A stretch of DNA of 64,000 nucleotides, from the NCBI GenBank assembly GCA_018823835.1, contig JAHJHT010000002.1:1860001-1924000 (forward strand). The letters run 5' to 3'. Each line of letters starts with the position of its first letter. Position 1 is the stretch's first letter. Shown here piece by piece: positions 37,137 through 44,468 of this stretch. The notes below the pieces were generated by a model. That model saw nothing but the letters and a program-made list of their open reading frames with translations. It did not search any database and was not told the DNA's origin. Made by a program: the position numbers and the translations under genes. Origin of the DNA: Alphaproteobacteria bacterium (GTDB lineage Bacteria; Pseudomonadota; Alphaproteobacteria; Rhizobiales; Rhizobiaceae).

Positions 37137-37221
37137 GCCCCCTTGGCGGAACTGGTAGACGCGCCTGACTCAAAATCAGGTTCCGAAAGGAGTGCTGGTT
37201 CGATTCCGGCAGGGGGCACCA
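37137..37221 (+). tRNA. tRNA-Leu (CAA anticodon)
   Basis: An 85-base class II tRNA with a long variable arm. The acceptor stem GCCCCCT (37137-37143) pairs with AGGGGGC (37211-37217), and CCA (37219-37221) is encoded. The anticodon stem CCTGA/TCAGG encloses CTCAAAA, giving anticodon CAA for UUG codons. The T loop TTCGATT is normal. The 3' end is the integration site of the element that follows; the tRNA remains intact. Confidence 0.97.
37206..37221. repeat. attL, left copy of the 16-bp direct repeat
   Basis: CCGGCAGGGGGCACCA, the T-arm and acceptor end of tRNA-Leu(CAA). The identical sequence at 44469-44484 marks the other end of the element. Confidence 0.88.
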
Positions 37222-37272
37222 GTTGACTTCCGCAAAGCGTTGAACCGCAACGATTTCAACAACTTGTAGCCC

Positions 37273-37302
37273 CCTCCGGTACACCGCCAAGTACACCGGA
37301 GG
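37273..37302 (+). promoter_or_regulatory. Hairpin over the integrase ribosome binding site
   Basis: CCTCCGGT (37273-37280) is perfectly complementary to ACCGGAGG (37295-37302), with a 14-base loop. GGAGG at 37298-37302 is the only ribosome binding site for the TTG start at 37309, so folding would hide it. The repeated GTACACCG units (37279-37286 and 37291-37298) overlap the stems and could instead be integrase arm sites. Confidence 0.6.
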
Positions 37303-37308
37303 TCCACC

Positions 37309-38709
37309 TTGGGTATCACTTTGAAGCGCGTACAGATCGACAGCAGGGGCGTTTACACCTATCGGCGAAAGCTGCCACGAGACGTTTTCGAGGCAATAAA
37401 GCAGCGAGAGTTCAAGCGGCGGCTCGGTCAGAGCGAGCGAGAGGCGGTGAAAAACTATCCCCACGCTGACGCAGAATGCGAACGTCTCATTGCCTCGGCC
37501 CGTCAGCGGTCGGGCAAGGAACAGGATGCCGCACCCACGGCGACCCCGCTGGACCACTGGCGCGAAGCCTCTAGCGAATTGAATGCCATGCGGCTGGAGT
37601 ATCCGGAAGTCTTCTCGGATCGTTGTAAAGCCGACCTGTGGGCCGACAGCATGCTGGAGGGGTTCCCAACGGGGCCGGACGGCTATCCGGCAGGGGTCCC
37701 GGAGGTCACTAGGCTTATCGCCAATGCGCTTCGAGCTGGTGGCGCGTCCTTCAGAAGGCCGGCTCCAACGCTGGAGGATGTCAGGCGGCTCTACATCCGC
37801 GAGCGCATAACCGGCAGTCATGACGAAAACCGGGCCATTCAGGGCGTCGACCGCGCTATCGGCCACGTTGTGAAGGCACTGCATGCGGACGAGGCAAGAG
37901 ACGTGCTTCTGACTGCGGTGGGCCGGGACGAAGCGCGAGACATAAGGGATTATTTGAGCCGCGACCTGGGCAAAACCGCCGCTACCGTCGAGCGCATCTT
38001 GAATGACATCCGGGCGATTTTCCGCTTCGGACTGAAAGAATTTGGCTTTGGGAAGGCGAGCCATTTTGACGGGTTGGGTGTTCCCGGCCAGAAGGCCGCG
38101 TCTCATCCGGCCCGCAATGCAATCCGGGAGCGAGACCCGTTCCCCGAGCACCTCATTCCGAAGATGGCTGCGAGGCTGTCGGAACGATCGCGGTCAGAAG
38201 ACCTAACTCGTATCTGGACTATGTTGGCAGGCACGGGCTGCCGCTTGGCGGAGGTCACCGGCCTACCTGTGAGCGACGTTCATCTGGACGCGCCAATCCC
38301 GTATTTGGACATCAGCCAGCGCCCCAATAGACGCCTGAAGAACTCCGGATCGGCCCGCTGGGTGCCACTGGTCGGCAATGCGCTGGCGGCTGCTAGCAAG
38401 GCCGTGCAGGCAGCAGGCGGAGGGAATGATGCGTTCTTGTTCCCACGCTATGCCGTAGGACGGGGGGCCAACAGTGCGTCTGCGGCGCTGATGAAGCACA
38501 TCAAGGCCGTGCAGGATAACCGCAAGGTGGTCGTTCACTCGCTGCGGCACTTGATGGAAGATCGGCTCATCCGGGCGCGGGTGCCGAAGGATGTCCGCGA
38601 CATGGTACTGGGGCACTCGTCGGGGGACATGGGAGAACGATACGGCAGCCAGCAGGCGAGGCTGGAGGTCGCATACGATGCGGTGAAGGCTGCGGTAGGA
38701 GAGGCTTAA
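37309..38709 (+). CDS. int: Tyrosine recombinase (integrase)
   Basis: A 466-residue phage-type integrase. An N-terminal DNA-binding part (VYTYRRKLPRDVFEAI, as in DUF6538-type integrases) is followed by a SAM-like core-binding domain (about residues 160-245) and the catalytic domain. The catalytic residues are visible: Arg in GTGCRLAEVTGL, HSLRH (His-X-X-Arg), LGHSSGDMGERYG with the nucleophile Tyr. It starts at TTG 37309 after GGAGG. Directly downstream of the tRNA attachment site, so it is the integrase of this element. Confidence 0.93.
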   Translation: MGITLKRVQIDSRGVYTYRRKLPRDVFEAIKQREFKRRLGQSEREAVKNYPHADAECERLIASARQRSGKEQDAAPTATPLDHWREASSELNAMRLEYPEVFSDRCKADLWADSMLEGFPTGPDGYPAGVPEVTRLIANALRAGGASFRRPAPTLEDVRRLYIRERITGSHDENRAIQGVDRAIGHVVKALHADEARDVLLTAVGRDEARDIRDYLSRDLGKTAATVERILNDIRAIFRFGLKEFGFGKASHFDGLGVPGQKAASHPARNAIRERDPFPEHLIPKMAARLSERSRSEDLTRIWTMLAGTGCRLAEVTGLPVSDVHLDAPIPYLDISQRPNRRLKNSGSARWVPLVGNALAAASKAVQAAGGGNDAFLFPRYAVGRGANSASAALMKHIKAVQDNRKVVVHSLRHLMEDRLIRARVPKDVRDMVLGHSSGDMGERYGSQQARLEVAYDAVKAAVGEA

Positions 38710-38730
38710 TCCCCTACCGCGCCCTTGCGG

Positions 38731-39645
38731 TCACCCTATGCGGACGATACCTGCCCGGACAGCAGACCCAAAGGGCATCGACCCCCTTCCGGGAACCGTT
38801 ACGACCCATTCGCCCCTGTCCGCGTTGAACGTCAGTGCCTTGCGCTCGGCGGCTGGCATGTCGGCTATCAGGGCCTCGAACATGTCGGGCTTCTGATAGG
38901 GCAGGGTTTCCATCCGACCGAGAGCCATCTTGCCGAAGTGGGCGAGCTTCTCCTTGTCATTGTGGATGGTCGCCATACGGGCCTCGCGCAGTTCCGCATC
39001 GGTCAGCGTATGACTTAGCATCTCGACCGAAGCAGCCCCGTTGGTGCTCGAATTGAGGACGGCGTTGGCCTGTGCCGTAAAGCCCTCCACGATGGCCGCC
39101 GCGTGGTCCACGGAGACGCCCTTGGGGGTGCAGCCCTCGATGTCGCCGGTCTCTGCCGCAAGCCAGATGCTATCGGTCACCGTCTCACTGCCGAGCGAGG
39201 CCGATAGGGTGTCCAGCACCGCAGCGGCGGCGTCGGTAGCGTCCGGAGCAGTCGCTACTGCTTCCTTCTCGGATGCTGCATTCTGCTGTCCGGTTGCGCC
39301 TGTGTTCGTGCCTGCCGGGTTGGCGGGTGTCTTGGTCCCGGCAGGCTGGTCAAAACCCGATGGCAACAGCCCGGCGGCCCGTGCAGCGTCGATACTCGTC
39401 TCTCCCAGTCCTGGGATGATGACGTGACCCGGCCGTAGCGGGGTGTCGATGGACGTCTGCTTGGTGCCGATGTCCTTGAGGACCTGACGGCCATCGGCGT
39501 ACGTATCGACCTGCATCTTGCGGCTGACCTGGACGGACGGCTGTGTCTGCGGAGCGGAGGCGGCGTTGCGGCGGTCCGCTTCGGCGGCTGCCAGAGTGTC
39601 GAGTGCGTTGTCGGAGGTGACTTGGAAGGTTTTGAAATCGCCCAT
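38731..39645 (-). CDS. Unrecognised element protein, Ala/Thr-rich
   Basis: A 304-residue soluble protein starting MGDFKTFQVTSDNALDTLAAAEADRR. The middle (about residues 100-150) is a Pro/Ala/Thr/Asn-rich linker, and the C-terminal half (DATDAAAAVLDTLSASLGSETVTDSIW onward) looks helical, ending in a short beta region EWVVTVPGRGSMPFG. The layout is of a structural or scaffold-like protein but I have no family match. It is the last gene of the minus-strand operon, 68 bases after its neighbour, and converges with the integrase. Confidence 0.6.
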   Translation of the reverse strand: MGDFKTFQVTSDNALDTLAAAEADRRNAASAPQTQPSVQVSRKMQVDTYADGRQVLKDIGTKQTSIDTPLRPGHVIIPGLGETSIDAARAAGLLPSGFDQPAGTKTPANPAGTNTGATGQQNAASEKEAVATAPDATDAAAAVLDTLSASLGSETVTDSIWLAAETGDIEGCTPKGVSVDHAAAIVEGFTAQANAVLNSSTNGAASVEMLSHTLTDAELREARMATIHNDKEKLAHFGKMALGRMETLPYQKPDMFEALIADMPAAERKALTFNADRGEWVVTVPGRGSMPFGSAVRAGIVRIG

Positions 39646-39713
39646 GTGGTCTGTCTTTCTTGGTGGTTGTTGTTGTGAGTTGTGGTTGGAGGGAGTGACG
39701 GAGGCAGGGCGGG

Positions 39714-39911
39714 TCACGAGACCCGATAGACGCCCCTGTCGATCGGTGGGTGCTTCACGCCTATCTGCCCGCACTGGAGCGGGGTGAGCGGCTCCTGCTG
39801 GTAGGGCAGAAAGACGCGGCAGCGTCGGTCATAGTCGAAGCCGAACCATCCGGGCACGCTAGGTGCCCTGCCTGTGGCTGAAGGTGCCCCGCTGCTACGC
39901 TGCTGCGTCAC
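39714..39911 (-). CDS. Unrecognised 65-residue element protein
   Basis: A small basic protein with FGFDYDRRCRVFLPYQQEPLTPLQ in its middle. It begins at GTG 39911 and overlaps the preceding gene by 17 bases. The position in a tight run of overlapping genes on one strand supports it being real. No function can be read. Confidence 0.5.
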   Translation of the reverse strand: MTQQRSSGAPSATGRAPSVPGWFGFDYDRRCRVFLPYQQEPLTPLQCGQIGVKHPPIDRGVYRVS

Positions 39912-40281
39912 GGAGGACCCTTTCTGTTCGGCCCCATCCGGCGACCTTATGCGTCCTTGCCGGGTATTGATCGGCGGCCGGGCGTTCCGGAAGGTGCTCG
40001 CGGATCATCGCTACTTTGCCGGGAAGGATGGTCTCCAGTTCACGGCGGGAGCGTGCGTAATGCTGGGTGGCCCACTTGTTGACGAACACACGATGCTGGA
40101 CAGCCCAAGCAGGGCGTGAGGTGGCTGTAGGGGTGGCGAGTGGGCCATCGAAGGCGACGACGACGCGGGTGGCCTTCTTGGACGTGTACTGCCAGTGCAG
40201 CAGGACGCCAGGATAGTCGTCAGCGTAGAGCCGACTAGGAGCGGCGCTGCTATCGGCGGCGGGGGTTGGGGAGGCGGTCAA
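39895..40281 (-). CDS. Unrecognised 128-residue element protein
   Basis: A basic protein with a Pro/Ala-rich N terminus and a core GVLLHWQYTSKKATRVVVAFDGPL plus FVNKWATQHYARSRRELETILPG. The predicted start is TTG 40281, overlapping the previous gene by 32 bases; the first in-frame ATG lies far inside. Member of the minus-strand operon. No family recognised. Confidence 0.5.
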   Translation of the reverse strand: MTASPTPAADSSAAPSRLYADDYPGVLLHWQYTSKKATRVVVAFDGPLATPTATSRPAWAVQHRVFVNKWATQHYARSRRELETILPGKVAMIREHLPERPAADQYPARTHKVAGWGRTERVLRDAAA

Positions 40282-40669
40282 GGTTGTGGATGTCTCTCAA
40301 TGGGTGGTGGTTTAAGGATGAAGCCGCTACCAGCGGATTGCGGGGCGGTGGGGTGTGGATGACGAGTTGCTCCAAGGTCGGCAGCGGGAAGCGCTCGGGC
40401 ATCCCCTCAACGGCCTTGTTGATCACGTCTTGGGTCAGGCCGTGCTCGGCGATGTAGCGCCCGGGCATGTGCGACAGGGCGATGCCTGCGACGTTGTCCC
40501 GACGCTGGAGGACGTGAGCGCGGCCAAACCAGCGGCCCCGCTTTGAGCGGCGTTGCTGGAGCGTCCAGCCAAGGCCGTGACGAGCCACAATGACCCGAAA
40601 CTGGGGGCCGAAGTGGGCGACTACCTTGCCGTAGTTGTCGGCCTTCTCGTCGCCTTCGTAGAGGCTCAT
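40250..40669 (-). CDS. Unrecognised 139-residue element protein
   Basis: A basic protein rich in Arg and His: FGPQFRVIVARHGLGWTLQQRRSKRGRWFGRAHVLQRRDN, then LSHMPGRYIAEHGLTQDVINKAVEGMPERF. Start ATG 40669 overlaps the stop of the upstream gene by 4 bases (ATGA), so translation is coupled. The high basic content suggests nucleic acid binding, which is inference only. Confidence 0.55.
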   Translation of the reverse strand: MSLYEGDEKADNYGKVVAHFGPQFRVIVARHGLGWTLQQRRSKRGRWFGRAHVLQRRDNVAGIALSHMPGRYIAEHGLTQDVINKAVEGMPERFPLPTLEQLVIHTPPPRNPLVAASSLNHHPLRDIHNLDRLPNPRRR

Positions 40670-41124
40670 GCGGGGCCAGCCTCGCCGCTATCGGCTGCCT
40701 TCGCTAAGGCGAGGTCATGACGCTTGCTGCGTCTGCCGAGTGCGCCCTGCTTGATGCGCAGATTGGAGGTGCGGAGGTCGAGGCGGTCGCCTGTGATGTT
40801 GCGGACGAACTCTCCCGGCTTGGCGTTCATGATGAGGCGAGCGACCGTTACTTGGCCGGTGCCGTAGTAGGCGCGGACGGAGAAGTGATGATCGTTACCG
40901 GCTGTGCCGTCCCTGACGATGAACCATGCCGTGCTGCGGATGCGTTCGGGCAGCGCGTCGAAGGACGCTCGGTCCAGCTTGGCGTGGACAGTGCGGTTGC
41001 GCTTGGGGTCATTGATCGGGACGAGGATGACATCGCGGGGCGATGCCGGGGGAGTGGTGGGGGTGGCCTGCGGGGCCGGATTGGGGATGGAGAGGTGGCC
41101 GTAAGGGAGCCGGGTTTTGGACAT
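40666..41124 (-). CDS. HNH-like DNA-binding protein, catalytic residues degenerate
   Basis: A 152-residue protein. The C-terminal segment VTVARLIMNAKPGEFVRNITGDRLDLRTSNLRI matches the homing-type HNH/AP2 module, which normally reads DHINGDGLDNRRSNLR. Here the Asp-His pair is Arg-Asn, so the nuclease is probably inactive and the protein may act as a DNA-binding regulator. It is the first gene of the minus-strand operon, facing the 765-base repeat region. AT-rich TATTTTAT at 41143-41152 (minus strand) is a possible -10. Confidence 0.6.
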   Translation of the reverse strand: MSKTRLPYGHLSIPNPAPQATPTTPPASPRDVILVPINDPKRNRTVHAKLDRASFDALPERIRSTAWFIVRDGTAGNDHHFSVRAYYGTGQVTVARLIMNAKPGEFVRNITGDRLDLRTSNLRIKQGALGRRSKRHDLALAKAADSGEAGPA

Positions 41125-41164
41125 GCTGACGAGTACGAGGTCCTATAAAATAGAGGGAGACGAA

Positions 41165-41188
41165 GGGACGGAGGGACGGAGGGACGGA
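41165..41188. repeat. Tandem 8-bp repeat, three copies
   Basis: GGGACGGA repeated exactly three times (41165, 41173, 41181), followed by a partial fourth unit. It lies about 40 bases upstream of the HNH-like gene start. Confidence 0.85.
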
Positions 41189-41448
41189 GGAAAAGGCACA
41201 TGGACGCGGGCACTGAAGGGCTCCCGCTGGCGAGCGGAATGGAGACAACCGCGCGGGTGCAGGGGAGCGGGTATCCGCGTCCATGTGAAGGGGGAGAAGG
41301 ACAGGGTGTTGATGGGGTTTGATGGTTCTCGGCGTAGGTCGGAGGTGTGCCCGTACGAGAAACCAAAAAGGGAGACTACCGGCTCATGCTCGGTAGCTGG
41401 TCACATCAAACGCACATAACCCTTTAGGCAAATGTTTCGGGGGAGGTC

Positions 41449-41688
41449 ATTCCTGGGGTAAGTCGTAATTGCCCGATACCTTGAGGAATGTGACGGAGGA
41501 CCTGTCTCCTAGGGTGAGGGGTAATTGCCGCTCGGCCACCAAACAGGGCCGGAAGGTGGACCTAGATCACTCCCTCCCGACGAAGCTGCCAATGAGCATC
41601 AGCCGAGACAGGGGACCTAGCGGGCCACCCCGGACATAACCTTAAGGTCAGTGTGACTGGGCCACTCTCCTGAGATGGGGGGTAATTG
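41449..41688 (+). repeat. Three spaced 23-bp direct repeats
   Basis: Copies at 41449-41471, 41505-41527 and 41666-41688 share the form YTCCT-N9-SGTAATTG. The N9 block is purine-rich with T at its fifth position in all three. Copies two and three have identical outer parts (TCTCCT and GGTAATTG). Same orientation, spaced 56 and 161 bases apart. They look like binding sites for one protein (iterons or operators). Confidence 0.7.
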
Positions 41689-41745
41689 ATTTCTGCGGAA
41701 GCGGATCGATCCTCGCCCGCTAGAGTGCCCGTAAAGGCCCCTAGC

Positions 41746-41817
41746 AGCCCCGTACAGGGCGATCTGCAAAAATCCGGTACACAACACTTCCCCAGAAAAA
41801 CGCCTCTGTACGGGGCT
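41746..41817. other. Long-stem inverted repeat, 16 paired bases
   Basis: AGCCCCGTACAG-GGCG (41746-41761) pairs with CGCC-T-CTGTACGGGGCT (41801-41817): 12 plus 4 base pairs with one bulged T and a 39-base loop. On the plus strand CTTTTG follows, a weak U-run. It could be a structured RNA, a bidirectional terminator downstream of the recombinase, or a recombinase site. Confidence 0.65.
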
Positions 41818-41889
41818 CTTTTGAGGTCAACTCGTAGCTGACATGCTCACCGCATTATGACGACCGGCAGCGTTTCGCGCCACTGAAGG

Positions 41890-42435
41890 TTAGGCTTCAG
41901 CAGCAACCCGGTAGACGGTGGACCTTGCCACGTTGAAGCGCCTAGCGACCGATGCGGGCTTGTCCCCTGATGCGAGGGCGGCGCGTATTGCTTCCCCGTC
42001 AACGGTCACCGGACGGCCCTTGTAACGGTGTTCCGCTTTGGCCTTGGCGATCCCTTCCATCTGGCGCTCCCGGCGTAGGTCGGTCTCGAACTCGGCAATC
42101 GCGCCAAGCATGTTGAACATGAGCCGCCCTTGGGGCGTGCTGGTGTCGATGCTCTGTTCGGTCACGACCAAATCAACACCCTTGGCCTGTAGCTCTTTGG
42201 CGATGGTGTGAAGGTCGAGTACAGAGCGGGCGAGCCGGTCAAGGCGGGTCACCATTAGCACGTCGCCCTTTCGGGCAAACCTGATTGCCTCTGCCAGCTT
42301 CGGCCTTCCGTCCCGCGACTTGCCGCTGGCTTTCTCTATAAAGAGTTCATCTGTGGCACCGTTCCGTCGCAGAAGATCCACCTGGGCGGCTTCGTTCTGT
42401 CCGGTGGTTGAAACGCGGGCGTAACCGATAATCAT
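41890..42435 (-). CDS. Serine recombinase (resolvase/invertase family)
   Basis: A 181-residue small serine recombinase. The N-terminal catalytic domain shows IIGYARVSTTGQN (nucleophile Ser in RVST), MVTRLDRLARSVLDL and the long E helix IAEFETDLRRERQMEGI, and the C terminus is a helix-turn-helix (DKPASVARRFNVARSTVYR). Complete and probably active. It may resolve or invert DNA in the element; candidate half-sites lie in its promoter. Confidence 0.95.
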   Translation of the reverse strand: MIIGYARVSTTGQNEAAQVDLLRRNGATDELFIEKASGKSRDGRPKLAEAIRFARKGDVLMVTRLDRLARSVLDLHTIAKELQAKGVDLVVTEQSIDTSTPQGRLMFNMLGAIAEFETDLRRERQMEGIAKAKAEHRYKGRPVTVDGEAIRAALASGDKPASVARRFNVARSTVYRVAAEA

Positions 42436-42676
42436 GCGTTGATCCTGTCCGATTTGGGTCTAAGACGATACAGGAATAGTGTCCGATAAATCCCAAGTCA
42501 ACCCTAATCGTACGCAATTTGGCATGCCTTTAGCCGTCCGGGGTGACTATACCCGTCTCGGACGTGCTCTCATTGTGCCGGCGGCTCCATGCCCACCTGG
42601 GATGCGCGAAGGTAGAGGGGGGGGGGGCGATGCTCCGCAGCACGTCGAGTTCGACCCCTCGAATTATTTTGCTGTT
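42436..42676. promoter_or_regulatory. Recombinase promoter region with resolvase-like half-sites
   Basis: TGTCCGAT occurs at 42446-42453 and 42480-42487 (34 bases apart, same orientation). The second reads TGTCCGATAA and fits the gamma-delta/Tn3 resolvase half-site TGTCYRWTA. An 11-G run lies at 42617-42627. No convincing gene: the plus-strand open frame from 42479 runs through the G-run and into the antisense of the ATPase. Confidence 0.5.
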
Positions 42677-44278
42677 TTAGGCGGCTGTCTTCGGTTCGTC
42701 GCCGGTCGAGCCAGATACAATCATTTCCGGTTTCAGGATGGCGCGTCTGATCGATCGGTAGTCGTCCTTCGGCACCTCAACCAATTCCTCGTCCCCACTA
42801 CTATCATCGATTGCAGAGAATAGCGCTGTAGGAGCTTTAGCAGTATTTATCATGTCGACATAGCAACCATAGTCGATCTTATAAACATCGTACCGAGTGC
42901 CCGGCTCATCATGCGAGGATACATTTTTCTTCAAAATGTGAAGGATGCGCGCATCGAAAAGCTGATCTATCAATGGAACCCGCTCGTTGTTCGGAAAAAG
43001 AAAAGCCCGCGCTCTTCTTTCGCCGATGACTTCCGATATGACTTTAGTCAGCAGTTCATCGAGTGGTGTATTGTTCCTTATTACGGCGTGTTTGTCCTGC
43101 TGATACCAATCTCTTGCGGCCGATCGTACGTGGGGTACTGAAATCTGTTGACCGTATGCCTTAGTGGCTACCTTAGTTGCAAGGTTCAAAGCGTCCCTCG
43201 GCACACCCTCAACAGCACGAACAAACTCGTCGAACGCTGACGCTTGCGTGAATGCCGCTTGTATCAGCTTGTCTGGAGTGTCCAGTACCGGCGAATAATG
43301 GTCGCTGCTTGAGTAATGCCTGAAGAGAAGGGAGCGGAAGAACTCTGTAGATTTCTCCTGATTATTATCAAACACCAAAAATTCATCAAGATTTAAGTCT
43401 GCTGTAATGTCTGCTCCAAGTTCAAGGCCGACATACTCGCCCTTTGCTTTATGGACGATGAAATTAGAGCGATGATCAATCGCTGCGATCTTGATCGTGA
43501 TGGAACCAATGGGCAGGACAGTCCGGCGCAACAAATCAGCCAAGTATGGCTGCAGGTCGATTGGAATTTCACTCCACTCGTCAATCAGGAACCAGAGCCT
43601 CTTTATCCCCAGCACGGCAACCAGTCCCGATAGGGCCGTCCCGATGCCGCCAAAATTGAGATGGATTTTCTCGGAGCCACGGGCTGTCCGCCTCGCACTA
43701 GAGTTTTCCGTCGCTTCTATACTGGCTTTGAAGCCGACAGAGGGTTCCTTTGAAAGGGCAAGCTCCGCTCCTGTACTTCGCGCTCCCTTGCTTCCCTCCT
43801 CGACGCTAGTCTCAACTTCCCCAACGACCTTCACCTCGGAGATAGCTGCCGATAAGGCGTCTACACGCGTCGTGATCTGACCGGCATCGGGTGCCGTTTC
43901 GAGTGCTTCGACGGCGAGAATAAACAACTCGTCCTGTAGTGCTTGAAGTACGTCAACTATAAGAGTGTACGAGCGTTCGGACAGCGGTCGGTTATCGTCG
44001 CCATAGATGGACCCATTCGACCCAACCTGCCGAAGGTCGAGATACACTGATGCCTCGTCCGCGTTTGGAAGCCTCCTGCGAAGATACTTCAGCACGTGGG
44101 TTTTACCGGTGCCTCGTCGTCCGTACATCACTTGATTGTTGGCGCTGGATACCAAGTCGAAAAGAGGACCGGTATCAACGAAGGTTGCTTCAAGAATTTC
44201 GTCGGATGCGCGCTCTGCGCGTTTGTCAAAGCCCATGAAGGCTTTTTGAACCCCAATTAACAATTCTGCTGAAGTCAT
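42677..44278 (-). CDS. ORC/CDC6-like P-loop ATPase, possible defence protein
   Basis: A 533-residue protein. Walker A is GRRGTGKTH (residues 53-61), Walker B is LWFLIDE (228-234), and the N-terminal FDKRAERASDEILEATFVDTGPLF precedes it. A charged Ser/Thr/Glu-rich insertion (about 150-205) separates the motifs, and about 300 residues follow with a predicted helical, winged-helix-like end. It resembles proteins annotated ORC-CDC6 family AAA ATPase, found singly in islands. ATG 44278 follows AGGAGG. Codon use is visibly AT-richer than in the chromosome. A phage-defence role is inference from location and family. Confidence 0.75.
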   Translation of the reverse strand: MTSAELLIGVQKAFMGFDKRAERASDEILEATFVDTGPLFDLVSSANNQVMYGRRGTGKTHVLKYLRRRLPNADEASVYLDLRQVGSNGSIYGDDNRPLSERSYTLIVDVLQALQDELFILAVEALETAPDAGQITTRVDALSAAISEVKVVGEVETSVEEGSKGARSTGAELALSKEPSVGFKASIEATENSSARRTARGSEKIHLNFGGIGTALSGLVAVLGIKRLWFLIDEWSEIPIDLQPYLADLLRRTVLPIGSITIKIAAIDHRSNFIVHKAKGEYVGLELGADITADLNLDEFLVFDNNQEKSTEFFRSLLFRHYSSSDHYSPVLDTPDKLIQAAFTQASAFDEFVRAVEGVPRDALNLATKVATKAYGQQISVPHVRSAARDWYQQDKHAVIRNNTPLDELLTKVISEVIGERRARAFLFPNNERVPLIDQLFDARILHILKKNVSSHDEPGTRYDVYKIDYGCYVDMINTAKAPTALFSAIDDSSGDEELVEVPKDDYRSIRRAILKPEMIVSGSTGDEPKTAA

Positions 44279-44344
44279 CAGGAGCCCTCCTACTTGCGAC
44301 AAACTACAGCAATTAATTTTGGATGGCCAATGTCCGCTAATGCA

Positions 44345-44375
44345 GTACACCGACGCACCGAATGCAGGTACACCA
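44345..44375. repeat. Paired GTACACC motifs near the right end
   Basis: GTACACCG at 44345-44352 and GTACACCA at 44368-44375, in the same orientation as GTACACCG at 37279 and 37291 near the left end. Candidate integrase arm-type sites, about 95-125 bases inside attR. Confidence 0.5.
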
Positions 44376-44468
44376 GACAGCGACTGAAAACGACTTATGT
44401 GTCTTTAAACTATTGACTTTGTTAGATAAAACGGACACATTCGCTGGTTCGATAGCAAATCCAGCGTG

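Larger units (their letters stand above)
41125..41889. other. 765-base non-coding repeat region of the element
   Basis: No credible gene on either strand. It holds an 8-bp tandem repeat (41165-41188), three similarly built 23-bp repeats (41449, 41505, 41666) and a long-stem hairpin (41746-41817). It lies between the operon of unknown proteins and the serine recombinase. It is the best place in the element for an origin, a regulatory array or a non-coding RNA. Confidence 0.7.

Noticed and set aside
36955..38151. Upstream extension of the yqaA frame across the tRNA gene
   Set aside because: It runs antisense through tRNA-Leu and the integrase; yqaA begins naturally at 36954.
41746..41817. Retron-type non-coding RNA
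   Set aside because: The hairpin is attractive, but there is no reverse transcriptase in the element.
42479..42823. 114-residue plus-strand open frame with the G-run
   Set aside because: It runs into the antisense of the ATPase and has no recognisable domain or ribosome binding site.
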